From: Deltaproteobacteria bacterium
GTDB lineage: Bacteria; Myxococcota; Kuafuiibacteriia; Kuafuiibacteriales; Kuafuiibacteriaceae
Direction: 5' to 3'
Length of the DNA stretch: 64,000 bases
Assembly (NCBI GenBank): GCA_016703535.1
Contig: JADJBV010000001.1
Location: 3,958,001 to 4,022,000 of the forward strand
The notes under the pieces are model-generated. The model saw only the letters and a program-made list of their open reading frames with translations. It did not search any database and was not told the origin of the DNA. Positions 56,564-64,000 of the stretch are shown piece by piece. The translations under genes and the position numbers were made by a program. The stretch's first letter is position 1; every line of letters starts with the position of its first letter.

Positions 56564-56812
56564 ATGGGGTCCCTGGTATCGGAGGCGGTTGTGGCAGTCT
56601 CGAGGCGGGGCGCAGGGTCTCTAGCGTTGCTCGCTTTCTACAACACTATTGAGGACGCCCGGATCGACCTGGTGGCGGTGGTGCTGGCCACCCAGCTGTA
56701 TCAAGAGATCGTGGGCCCGAAGGCCGAGAGCACCGAGGCGTTCTTCCTCGCCCTCTCGCCGGAGGTGGTGGTGGCGAGAATGCAGGCTGAGGTCGCGCCG
56801 AGGGGAACCTGA
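56564..56812 (+). CDS. Small hypothetical protein in the Tc operon
   Basis: I start this 82-residue protein at the ATG at 56564, 1 bp after the previous stop (MGSLVSEAVVAVSRRGAGSL); an earlier in-frame ATG at 56480 overlaps the upstream gene. It is mostly hydrophobic helix with Glu-rich turns (LVAVVLATQLYQEIVGPKAE), with no clear signal peptide. Family not recognised. It may be a second accessory or immunity protein. Confidence 0.5.
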   Translation: MGSLVSEAVVAVSRRGAGSLALLAFYNTIEDARIDLVAVVLATQLYQEIVGPKAESTEAFFLALSPEVVVARMQAEVAPRGT

Positions 56813-56820
56813 AGGAAGTA

Positions 56821-57972
56821 ATGGAGCCCCAGAAGTTCTTCATCGGCGTGGTCGAGTTTTTTGCGGTGCTCCTGCCGGGGGCCCTGTTGACCTATCTGGT
56901 GATGGGTAAGGTGGGGCCGGTGGTCCTGGGATCGCGGTATGGATGCCTTGGCGAGAGCGAAGGGTGGGCCGTCTTTGCCTTCGCGAGTTACCTGCTCGGG
57001 CACTTGGTCTTCTTGCTCGGCGCCTGGCTGGACGAGTTTTACGATTGGGTCCGGGGCTACACCCTCAACGCCCAGATCTCTCGGCTCGCCCGCCGGGGCC
57101 TCTTGTTGCCCGGGTGGGTGCGGGCCGTCATTTGGCTGATCTTCAAGGGCGAGCGGAACCTGGCGGTCGATCGGGCGGGGCGGATCAAGCGGAAGGCCCT
57201 GCGGCCCCTCGACGGCCAAGACGCGATCAACACCTTCCAGTGGAGCAAGATCTGGCTCAAGGCCGAGGGGGCCGAGGCCTTGGCGGTGGTCCAGCGCTTC
57301 GAGGCCGACTCCAAGTTCTTTCGGTGCTTCACGGTGGTGCTGCTGATCCTGATCCTGGGCTGGCCCCTCCAGGGCCGCTGGCCCGCCTTCGGCCTCCCGG
57401 TGCTGGTCGGGCTGCTCCTCCTCGCGCTTTGGCGCTACATGGAGCAGCGGCACAAGGCCACCAACCAGGCTTACTGGTCGGTGATCACCTTGGCGGCCGA
57501 GCGGGCCGAGGAGAACCTGCCGGCGTCGCCCTCCGCCTCGGCCCGGGCTGGGGGTGTGGTGTTCCGCAGCCGCGACGGCGTCGTCGAATACTTGCTCGTC
57601 GAGGCCAAAGAGGACCCGAGCCAGTGGGTGCTGCCCAAGGGCCACGTCGAGGCGGGTGAACAACCCCGGGAGACGGCGGTGCGAGAGGTGCTGGAGGAGA
57701 CCGGCGTCTGGGCCCGAGTGGTCGAGGACCTGGGCGCCCAGAGCTGGAGCGTCGAGGGACGCCCGGTCGTGACCCAGTTCTTCTTGATGGAGGCGGTGGG
57801 CCGGGGCCTCCGGAAGGAACGGGCGCGTCGGCACCGGTGGCTGCCGAAAGAAGACGCGATCGCCTGCGCGAACTTCAACGAGACCCGAGAACTCCTGCGA
57901 GAGGCCGACAGCGCCCGGACCCGACCACCGGATGATCCCAGGGCACGACCGAAGACGAGGAACGATTCATGA
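56821..57972 (+). CDS. Membrane-anchored Nudix hydrolase in the Tc operon
   Basis: The 383-residue protein has a good ribosome-binding site (AAGGAAGT just before ATG 56821). Residues 1-75 and 165-205 hold four hydrophobic segments (GVVEFFAVLLPGALLTYLVM, ASYLLGHLVFLLGAW, VVLLILILGWPL, LPVLVGLLLLALW), so it is an inner-membrane protein. The C-terminal 140 residues form a Nudix domain with the full box G-x5-E-x7-REVLEETGV. Nudix enzymes hydrolyse nucleoside diphosphates linked to another group, such as ADP-ribose or NAD derivatives, often with Mg2+. The catalytic residues are present. The stop overlaps the TcA start by ATGA, so it is co-translated. Its role in a toxin operon is unknown. Confidence 0.82.
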   Translation: MEPQKFFIGVVEFFAVLLPGALLTYLVMGKVGPVVLGSRYGCLGESEGWAVFAFASYLLGHLVFLLGAWLDEFYDWVRGYTLNAQISRLARRGLLLPGWVRAVIWLIFKGERNLAVDRAGRIKRKALRPLDGQDAINTFQWSKIWLKAEGAEALAVVQRFEADSKFFRCFTVVLLILILGWPLQGRWPAFGLPVLVGLLLLALWRYMEQRHKATNQAYWSVITLAAERAEENLPASPSASARAGGVVFRSRDGVVEYLLVEAKEDPSQWVLPKGHVEAGEQPRETAVREVLEETGVWARVVEDLGAQSWSVEGRPVVTQFFLMEAVGRGLRKERARRHRWLPKEDAIACANFNETRELLREADSARTRPPDDPRARPKTRNDS

Positions 57973-60900
57973 ACGCGATCACCTTCCCCCTTTCCCGAGG
58001 CCAGCAGGGCGCCGCCGTGGCCGACCTCCACCAGGCGCTCCTCCTCTTGTTCCAGGCCGGGGCGCTCTTTGGGGACGATCCGGCGGCGCTCCTGGAAGCC
58101 CGGGCCGGCCTCGCCCGAGAGTTCAACGAGAAATCGTACGGACCAAACACCACCAAGGCGGTGACCCAGTTCCAGAAGGAGCGGCGGCTCGACGCGACCG
58201 GCGCCGTGGACGAGATCACCGCGAAGGCCCTCAACGAAGCGCTGCAGGATCTCGGTGGGTCCGATCCCGCCGCGGCTCAGGCCACCCTCGGCGGTTCGAT
58301 TCGGTACGAACACGGGCTCCCGGCCGAGGACCTCCCCCTCCGCCTCTACCGGCGCGACTTCGGCGGGAAGGCGACGCGGATCGCCGAGACCGCAACTCAG
58401 AAGGGAGGGCGTTATCGCTTTGCCCTCGACGGCAAGAGCCGAGTCGGCAGCGTAGAGATCCGGGCGGTCACCGCGAACGGGAAGGAGGTCCTCCTCTCGA
58501 AGCCGCTCCATCACCTGACCGCCGAAAACCGGGGCCGGATCAATCTGGTGGCCCCGGCCCAGCTCCGGCCCCTCGCCGCCGAATATCCCCGGCTCCGCGC
58601 CGATCTCGAACCCCACGTCGGTGAGCTCCGCAACCTGGCGACGGCCACCGAAGACGCCGAACGACAAGATCTCACCGTACTTCACCGGGCCACTGGGTGG
58701 GACGCCCGGCTGATCGGCCTGGCCGCGGTCAGCGAACGTCTGGCCGCGGATTCGGAGGTCGAGCTCCCGCCCGAGGGCCTCTACGGCCTGCTCCGGGTCG
58801 GCCTCCCTTCGGACAAGCGCCTGCTCGCTCAGGTGGCCCTTGAGGCCGTGGAGCTGGCCCTCGGGAAGGCAGAAGCGTCGGGGGTGGTGGCCCTCGACGA
58901 TGGTCAGCGCGCGGCCTTCACGAAGAAGTTCAGCGCCTTCGCCGATCGGACCCGGTTGTTGCTCCCTGCTCCAGGATCCCGCTCGAGTTATCGTGAGATC
59001 CTCCAAGGTTCGGGCTTGTCGGAGGAGGCCCAGCGGAAGTTCGCTGCGGCCTACTTCAAGCACGGCGGCGGGCCTGGCCTGTGGAGCGAGGCCCAAGCAG
59101 CCGGGCTCAACGCCGAGGAGGTCCGGACCCTCCAGCTCCAGGGCAAGTTTGCCTTCTTGGCCAGCAACAGCGCGGCGATGACCGCCCGGATCTTGAAGAA
59201 GGGGCTCACCGAGCCGGCCCAACTCGCGGAACGAGATCTCTTCGAGGCCGAGGCGTGGAAGGCCGAGATCCTCGGCGAGGCCGAGATCCCCGAGGCCCGT
59301 TGGGGCGCCATGAACGCGCAGGATCAAGAGCGGCTGACGGCGGTGGTCCCGGCGGCGTTCCAGGGCGAAAAGGCCGAGGGTCGCCTCGAGGCCTACGCGG
59401 AGGATCTGGCCCGAAAGGTCCGGCTCAGCTACCCGACCCAGGTCCTCGGGCGCCTGATGGAGAAGGACCCGAAGTTCGCGCTCAAGAACGGTCACGACGT
59501 CACCCTCAAGTTGTTGAAGAACGCCACCGCCCAGGGCTTCCGGCTGGGCGAGACCCCCGTCGCCCGCTTTCTGCGCCAGCGCCCGAACGTGAACGACGGC
59601 CTGACCGAGGCCGAGTTCAAGGAGGCTCAAGCGCAGCTCGGGGTGTTGGCCCGGATCTATGCGATCACGCCCTCCAACGCGGCCATACCCGTGCTGATGG
59701 ACCTGGGCGTCACCGCCGCCTACGACGTCATGGCGTACACCCAAGAAGAGTTCATCGCCATCTTCAACAATAAGTACGTCCATATCCACCAAAGCGCTCC
59801 GCCAGCGGGTGTGGCCGTCCTGGTCTATCAGAAGGCCCAACAGGTCAGCAGCGTCACCTATAACCTCTTCGCCATCGCCAAGAAGCTGGCGGGTGATCTG
59901 CCCGTCGCCGGCCTTTCGGCGCCGGTGCAGGCCCGAGAGAGCGCGAGGAACGAACTCATCAAGCACTTCCCCACCATGGAGTCCCTCTTCGGATCCATGG
60001 ACTACTGCGACTGCGAACACTGCCGCTCGGTCTTGAGCCCAGCCGCCTATCTGGTGGACCTCCTCCAGTTCGTCGACGCCGAGCCTTCGGTCTGGGACAA
60101 CTTTTTGGCCCACTGGGAAGCCACCCACAACAACTCGCGCTACCCCCACCCCAAGCCCTACGAGGTCCTGGTCGAGCGAAGGCCGGATCTGGCGCACCTG
60201 GCTCTCACCTGCGAAAACACCCACACCGCGCTGCCGTACATCGACATCGTCAACGAGATCCTCGAGTACCACGTGGCCCACGGCCGTCTGGCCAAGGAGG
60301 CGGCCCGGGACACCGATGGCTCGACCACCGCCGAGCTGTTGGCCGAACCCCAGAACGTGATCCAGGAGGCCTACAACAGCCTGAGGGGCGCCACCTTCCC
60401 CCTGAACCTGCCCTTCGATCTTTGGCTGGAGACGGTCCGCAAGTTCTGTGAGTACTTCGAGACGCCGCTCCATCGGGTGTTGGAGGTCATGCGGCCTGAG
60501 CAGGACTTGGAGGCGCGGATCCAGGCCCCGACCAACGTGGGCCAAGCGACGGTCGACGTCGCCAACAGCGATGCCGGCAGGCTCCAGACGGGCCTCAGCG
60601 TGACGTACCGATCGGCCGGCAACACCTCCCTCAGCGGTGAGTGGCGGCGGATCACCGTGGTCGGCGCGGCCGACTCGGGCGGGCCAGGGTGGAGCCGGAT
60701 CACCTTCGGCGGAACCTGGGCCGCGCCCCCGGCGGCCGGAGATCTCTTGGTGGTCCGACCGATCGCGGACCGGGCCGCGGTGTTCACCGAGTCCTTGGGA
60801 CTGGCACCGGCCGAGGTGGCGCTCTTTACGGATCCCGAGCCCTTCACCCACGACCGATGGCACCACCTCTACGGGCTGCCGGCGGTCCGCAGCGCCATCG

Positions 60901-63900
60901 GCGCCCCGACCAACGTGGGCCGAGCGACCCTGACTGTCCCCAACGCCGAAGCGCTGAAGCTCCGGACCGGGCTGCCCTACGGCTACTTCCGAGTCGCGGC
61001 CAACGCGGCGAGCAACGAGTCCCAGATCCTCGTGGCGATCGGTGCGCCCGACTCCGGGGGTGCGGGTCGCGCCACCGTGACCTTCGAAGGGGTCTGGGCG
61101 GTGGCGCCGGCCGCAGGAGACCTCCTCACCTGTGACGCCCGGTCCCTCCTGAGTTCGGCCAAGACCCTGGCCCGTCGACTCGGCGTGACCTACGAAGAGC
61201 TGGCCGACCTGGTGCAGTGCACCTTCGTCAACCCAGAGGTCGCTGGCTTGAGCCTCCTCCACAAGCTGGGGGTCACGGTCGCCGACGCCAAGTTCTACCA
61301 AACCGAGCGGGCCTACTACGAAGCCAACAAGGACTTGCTGGGGAAAGATCGCGGGCTGTTGTCGGCGGCCGACCAGCTCCGCTTCGACGCCTTGGCCGCC
61401 GTCCGGCCCAACCTGACCCTCACCGGCTGGCAGGTCCTGGCCGAGCTGGACGCCCTCGAGCAGCGGCTGACCGCCCTCGGCACCAGCTTCTCGCCGCCGC
61501 GGAACGTGGCCGATCTGAAGAACGCACTCCTGGCCATCCCCTTCGCCCAAATTTTGGTGCTCGCCGACCCCGACGCCAGCTGCAACTTTGAGCGCACGCG
61601 CTTTCAGTACGCGGACGGCGGAAAGGCCGACCCGATCGCCTTCCTGCGGATCAACCTGCTGGTCCGGCTCTGGCGAAAGTTGGGCTGGAGCCTGGAGGAG
61701 ACCGATCGGGCCCTCGTCACCTTCACCCCAACCGCGGCGCCCTTCGATGCGACCGCGGCCAACCTCGCGAAGCAGCCCCTCCAGACCACCTTGGTGAACC
61801 TCGCCCACCTGAAGGCCCTCGACGCCACGCTGAAGGTCGGCCAACGGAGCCGCCTCAAGCTCCTGAGCCTCTGGGGTGACATCGGTACCTCGGGCAAGGC
61901 CTCGCTCTACGCCGAGCTGTTCCTTCGTCCGAACGTGCTTAAGGCCTCGACCGCCTTCGATGACCCGCTGGGCCAGTACCTGCGGGCCCCGGGGGTCTTG
62001 TTGAGCCCGCACCTCTTGACGCTCCAGGGCGCCTTGGGCCTGAACGCGGCGGAGATCCGCGCGATCCTCGAAGACTCGGGCTTAGTGTTCGACACCGCCG
62101 TCCTGTCGCTGGGCAACGTCTCCCGGCTCTATCGCTACGCCCTCTTGGCCAAGGGGCTCGGCCTCTCGGTAACGGATCTCATCACCCTCAAGCGGCTCTC
62201 CGGCTTGGATCCCTTCAAGGCCCTCCACCCCGGTCCGCTGGAGGCCTTGGATCAAGACTATGCCTGGGTGGAGACCCTCGAGTTCGTCCAGGTGGCCGCA
62301 GAGGTCAAAGAGAGTGGTCTAAGTTTGGACGACCTCAACTATCTCTTCCGCCATCACTTCGATGAGGTGGGTAAGTATCGGCCGACGCCCGAGACCACCC
62401 TGGCGCTCCTTCGGGGGTTGGCCGAGGGGGTTCGTAGCCTCCGCGCCGCCCACGCGGCGCCGAGTGATCCCAGCGGTTGGACCGAAGACTTCCTCCGGCA
62501 AGAGCTTGGCCTGGCCCTCCCGCCCGAGGTCGTCGATCGCTTCTTGGGGATGGTCCACACCACGGGTGAGTTCACCGCCACCGTACAAGGCGTGTTGCCC
62601 GCGGACGCCCTGGCCCCGCTGCTGGAGGCCAAAAAGGCATCCAACGCCGACGATGAGCTGGCCCGCCGTGTCGTGGAGCAGCGCTACGAGGAGGTCCCGC
62701 TCAAGGCCCAGAGCTTGACCCTCCGGGGTGTGGTCCTCGACCCGGCCCCGCTCAAGGCCAAGTTCCAAGGGGCGCTGAGCGCCGGCCAAAACGTCACCTT
62801 CGACCAGTTGCTCCGCGAACACGCCCGCTCGGCCCGGGAGTTCTTCGACGCCCACCTGAAGAAGCAGCGGCTGCGCGTCGATGGTGAGGCCGGGTTCCTG
62901 GAGGAGTCGGACTTTACCGGGACGGCCCAGGTGCCAAGCCTCTTTGCCCCCCTCGCGCCGCGGGTGCCGATCCTCCCGACCGACTCGGCGGCCGAGGTGG
63001 CGCTCAAGGAACAGACGAATCGGGACGTGGAGCGGCGCAACCAGGTGGAGCTCGAGCGACGCCGGGCCCGAGTCGGAGGTGCGTTCCTCCCGTTCCTACA
63101 GGCGCGACTGATCCGCCAGTGGGTGAACGAGACGCTGGCCACCGCCACCTCTGCCGATCCCCGCTTGGTGGACAGCCTGATCGGCGACGACCGCTTGTTG
63201 GGCTTACCCAACGCCTTGCTGCCGACCTTGGTGAACACCGCCGAACGCGGGGTCGACGCCACCTTCTGGCCTTCGGCCGACGCCACCGGCGCGCCCTCGC
63301 CGACCGCCACCCTGCGGAGCGCCGACACCAACGGGGTAGATCCATCGGGGCGTACGCTGCGACCGGCCGGTGCGGACAGTGCGCGGCTCGAGGGCTACTT
63401 GGAGGTGCCGACCACCGGCGCCTATCGCTTCTACGTCGAACTCGATCGACAGAACGCCCGGGCCGAGCTCCGCTTTCCCCACCGAACCGATCCGGTCTTG
63501 GTCCGGGGGACGGCCGCCGCCGATCGGGCCCGGCTCGGAGACGGTCCCGAAGAGTACCTGGAGCTCAAGGCCGGCGTGCTCTATCGCTGGTCCCTGGATC
63601 TCACCCGGCTCAACGGTGGCGGCGCTCGCCTCTTGGTGCAAGGGGCTCAGGTCCCGCGGGGTCCCCTGAGTCAGCTCAAGGTGTGCCCGGCCCTGACCAT
63701 CGAGGCCGGGACGAGGGCGACGGTGCTCCTCGAGAAGGCCCTGCAGCTGGTCCAGGCCCTCGGGCTCAGCGAGGCCGAGCTCCGGTACCTCTTGTCCCAC
63801 GCGGCGGACTTCGGCGGCGTTCGCCTGAGCGATCTCCCCCTCTCACCGGTGGGCGACAGCGCGGCCGATCGCCAATCCACGGCCCAGCGCTTCGGGGGGT

Positions 63901-64000
63901 TCCGTCGGCTCGCCGCCTACGCGAGGCTGAAACGCGATCTCGCGCCCGGGACCGATGACCTGCTCTCGATCTTCGAGGCCAACGGCACAACCGCGCCCGG
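57969..64000 (+). CDS. Tc toxin TcA pore-forming subunit, N-terminal part (runs off right edge)
   Basis: The open frame has a ribosome-binding site (GAGGAA at 57957-57962) and reads to the window end without a stop (over 2010 residues). It starts with a peptidoglycan-binding-like domain (residues 8-100: AVTQFQKERRLDATGAV), then a small beta-sandwich (ETATQKGGRYRFALDG). A TcA/VRP1 core signature lies near residue 670 (MESLFGSMDYCDCEHCRSVL then SPAAYLVDLLQFVD). Two similar 85-residue inserts follow near 60518-60775 and 60896-61143, and a PA14-like domain near 63240-63680 (ARLEGYLEVPTTGAYRFYVE). TcA forms the bell-shaped pentamer that binds host cells and injects the cargo. The C-terminal channel region is outside the window. 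Confidence 0.9.
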   Translation, partial: MNAITFPLSRGQQGAAVADLHQALLLLFQAGALFGDDPAALLEARAGLAREFNEKSYGPNTTKAVTQFQKERRLDATGAVDEITAKALNEALQDLGGSDPAAAQATLGGSIRYEHGLPAEDLPLRLYRRDFGGKATRIAETATQKGGRYRFALDGKSRVGSVEIRAVTANGKEVLLSKPLHHLTAENRGRINLVAPAQLRPLAAEYPRLRADLEPHVGELRNLATATEDAERQDLTVLHRATGWDARLIGLAAVSERLAADSEVELPPEGLYGLLRVGLPSDKRLLAQVALEAVELALGKAEASGVVALDDGQRAAFTKKFSAFADRTRLLLPAPGSRSSYREILQGSGLSEEAQRKFAAAYFKHGGGPGLWSEAQAAGLNAEEVRTLQLQGKFAFLASNSAAMTARILKKGLTEPAQLAERDLFEAEAWKAEILGEAEIPEARWGAMNAQDQERLTAVVPAAFQGEKAEGRLEAYAEDLARKVRLSYPTQVLGRLMEKDPKFALKNGHDVTLKLLKNATAQGFRLGETPVARFLRQRPNVNDGLTEAEFKEAQAQLGVLARIYAITPSNAAIPVLMDLGVTAAYDVMAYTQEEFIAIFNNKYVHIHQSAPPAGVAVLVYQKAQQVSSVTYNLFAIAKKLAGDLPVAGLSAPVQARESARNELIKHFPTMESLFGSMDYCDCEHCRSVLSPAAYLVDLLQFVDAEPSVWDNFLAHWEATHNNSRYPHPKPYEVLVERRPDLAHLALTCENTHTALPYIDIVNEILEYHVAHGRLAKEAARDTDGSTTAELLAEPQNVIQEAYNSLRGATFPLNLPFDLWLETVRKFCEYFETPLHRVLEVMRPEQDLEARIQAPTNVGQATVDVANSDAGRLQTGLSVTYRSAGNTSLSGEWRRITVVGAADSGGPGWSRITFGGTWAAPPAAGDLLVVRPIADRAAVFTESLGLAPAEVALFTDPEPFTHDRWHHLYGLPAVRSAIGAPTNVGRATLTVPNAEALKLRTGLPYGYFRVAANAASNESQILVAIGAPDSGGAGRATVTFEGVWAVAPAAGDLLTCDARSLLSSAKTLARRLGVTYEELADLVQCTFVNPEVAGLSLLHKLGVTVADAKFYQTERAYYEANKDLLGKDRGLLSAADQLRFDALAAVRPNLTLTGWQVLAELDALEQRLTALGTSFSPPRNVADLKNALLAIPFAQILVLADPDASCNFERTRFQYADGGKADPIAFLRINLLVRLWRKLGWSLEETDRALVTFTPTAAPFDATAANLAKQPLQTTLVNLAHLKALDATLKVGQRSRLKLLSLWGDIGTSGKASLYAELFLRPNVLKASTAFDDPLGQYLRAPGVLLSPHLLTLQGALGLNAAEIRAILEDSGLVFDTAVLSLGNVSRLYRYALLAKGLGLSVTDLITLKRLSGLDPFKALHPGPLEALDQDYAWVETLEFVQVAAEVKESGLSLDDLNYLFRHHFDEVGKYRPTPETTLALLRGLAEGVRSLRAAHAAPSDPSGWTEDFLRQELGLALPPEVVDRFLGMVHTTGEFTATVQGVLPADALAPLLEAKKASNADDELARRVVEQRYEEVPLKAQSLTLRGVVLDPAPLKAKFQGALSAGQNVTFDQLLREHARSAREFFDAHLKKQRLRVDGEAGFLEESDFTGTAQVPSLFAPLAPRVPILPTDSAAEVALKEQTNRDVERRNQVELERRRARVGGAFLPFLQARLIRQWVNETLATATSADPRLVDSLIGDDRLLGLPNALLPTLVNTAERGVDATFWPSADATGAPSPTATLRSADTNGVDPSGRTLRPAGADSARLEGYLEVPTTGAYRFYVELDRQNARAELRFPHRTDPVLVRGTAAADRARLGDGPEEYLELKAGVLYRWSLDLTRLNGGGARLLVQGAQVPRGPLSQLKVCPALTIEAGTRATVLLEKALQLVQALGLSEAELRYLLSHAADFGGVRLSDLPLSPVGDSAADRQSTAQRFGGFRRLAAYARLKRDLAPGTDDLLSIFEANGTTAP

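Noticed and set aside
49018..62012. Minus-strand open frames of 800-1500 codons (49018-52176, 52276-54747, 57471-62012)
   Set aside because: They lie opposite the Tc toxin genes, whose plus-strand products have recognisable domains throughout; the minus products do not.

Overview
The window looks like part of a large, GC-rich genome of a predatory or social bacterium, most likely of the Myxococcota. The grounds are the huge secreted multidomain proteins (thrombospondin-3-like repeats, discoidin, cadherin-like Ig and YD repeats), lipoproteins with discoidin and heme motifs, and dense polymorphic-toxin content. No rRNA or other taxonomic marker is present, so this is an inference. No tRNA, rRNA, CRISPR array or replication origin was seen.

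Layout. (1) 1-15342, minus strand: one giant gene that runs off the left edge. It encodes a signal peptide, calcium-binding repeats, right-handed beta-helix modules repeated about every 1.17 kb, Ig domains, a discoidin domain, a PKD-like domain, more Ig domains, a CAP domain, an NHL propeller and YD/RHS repeats, which is a teneurin-like plan. A one-base frameshift near 8245 splits it into two frames. (2) 15628-36520: an accessory island full of insertion sequences. IS630 and IS5 elements lie side by side. One IS21 element interrupts a SUKH (SMI1/KNR4) immunity gene. An IS66 element is itself split by a second IS21 element, and a shrunken IS66 relic lies nearby. Among them are an orphan McrC, a toxin-like gene with a coupled partner, a decayed DUF6036 nucleotidyltransferase with its partner, a truncated RelE/antitoxin pair and two secreted proteins. 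(3) 36558-43488, minus strand: two large genes 13 bp apart, a 1164-aa helical structural protein and a 1140-aa protein ending in a type-5-like polymorphic toxin domain. (4) 44241-46766, minus strand: a lipoprotein with two discoidin domains and CxxCH heme motifs, followed by a strong hairpin. (5) 47171-64000, plus strand: an insecticidal-type Tc toxin locus. It holds a macrodomain protein, a TcB-TcC fusion with a GNAT-like cargo that is out of frame at a G7 tract, two small genes, a membrane-anchored Nudix hydrolase and a TcA pore subunit that runs off the right edge.

How they may work together: the Tc locus should encode a self-contained toxin. TcA would bind the target and form the pore, TcB-TcC would form the cocoon holding the cargo, and the small downstream genes are candidates for self-protection. 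The macrodomain and Nudix proteins both belong to families acting on ADP-ribose or nucleotide derivatives, so a shared detoxification role is possible but unproven. The island is a graveyard of toxin, immunity and defence genes cut up by transposition; six target-site duplications and several nested insertions let the order of events be partly reconstructed.
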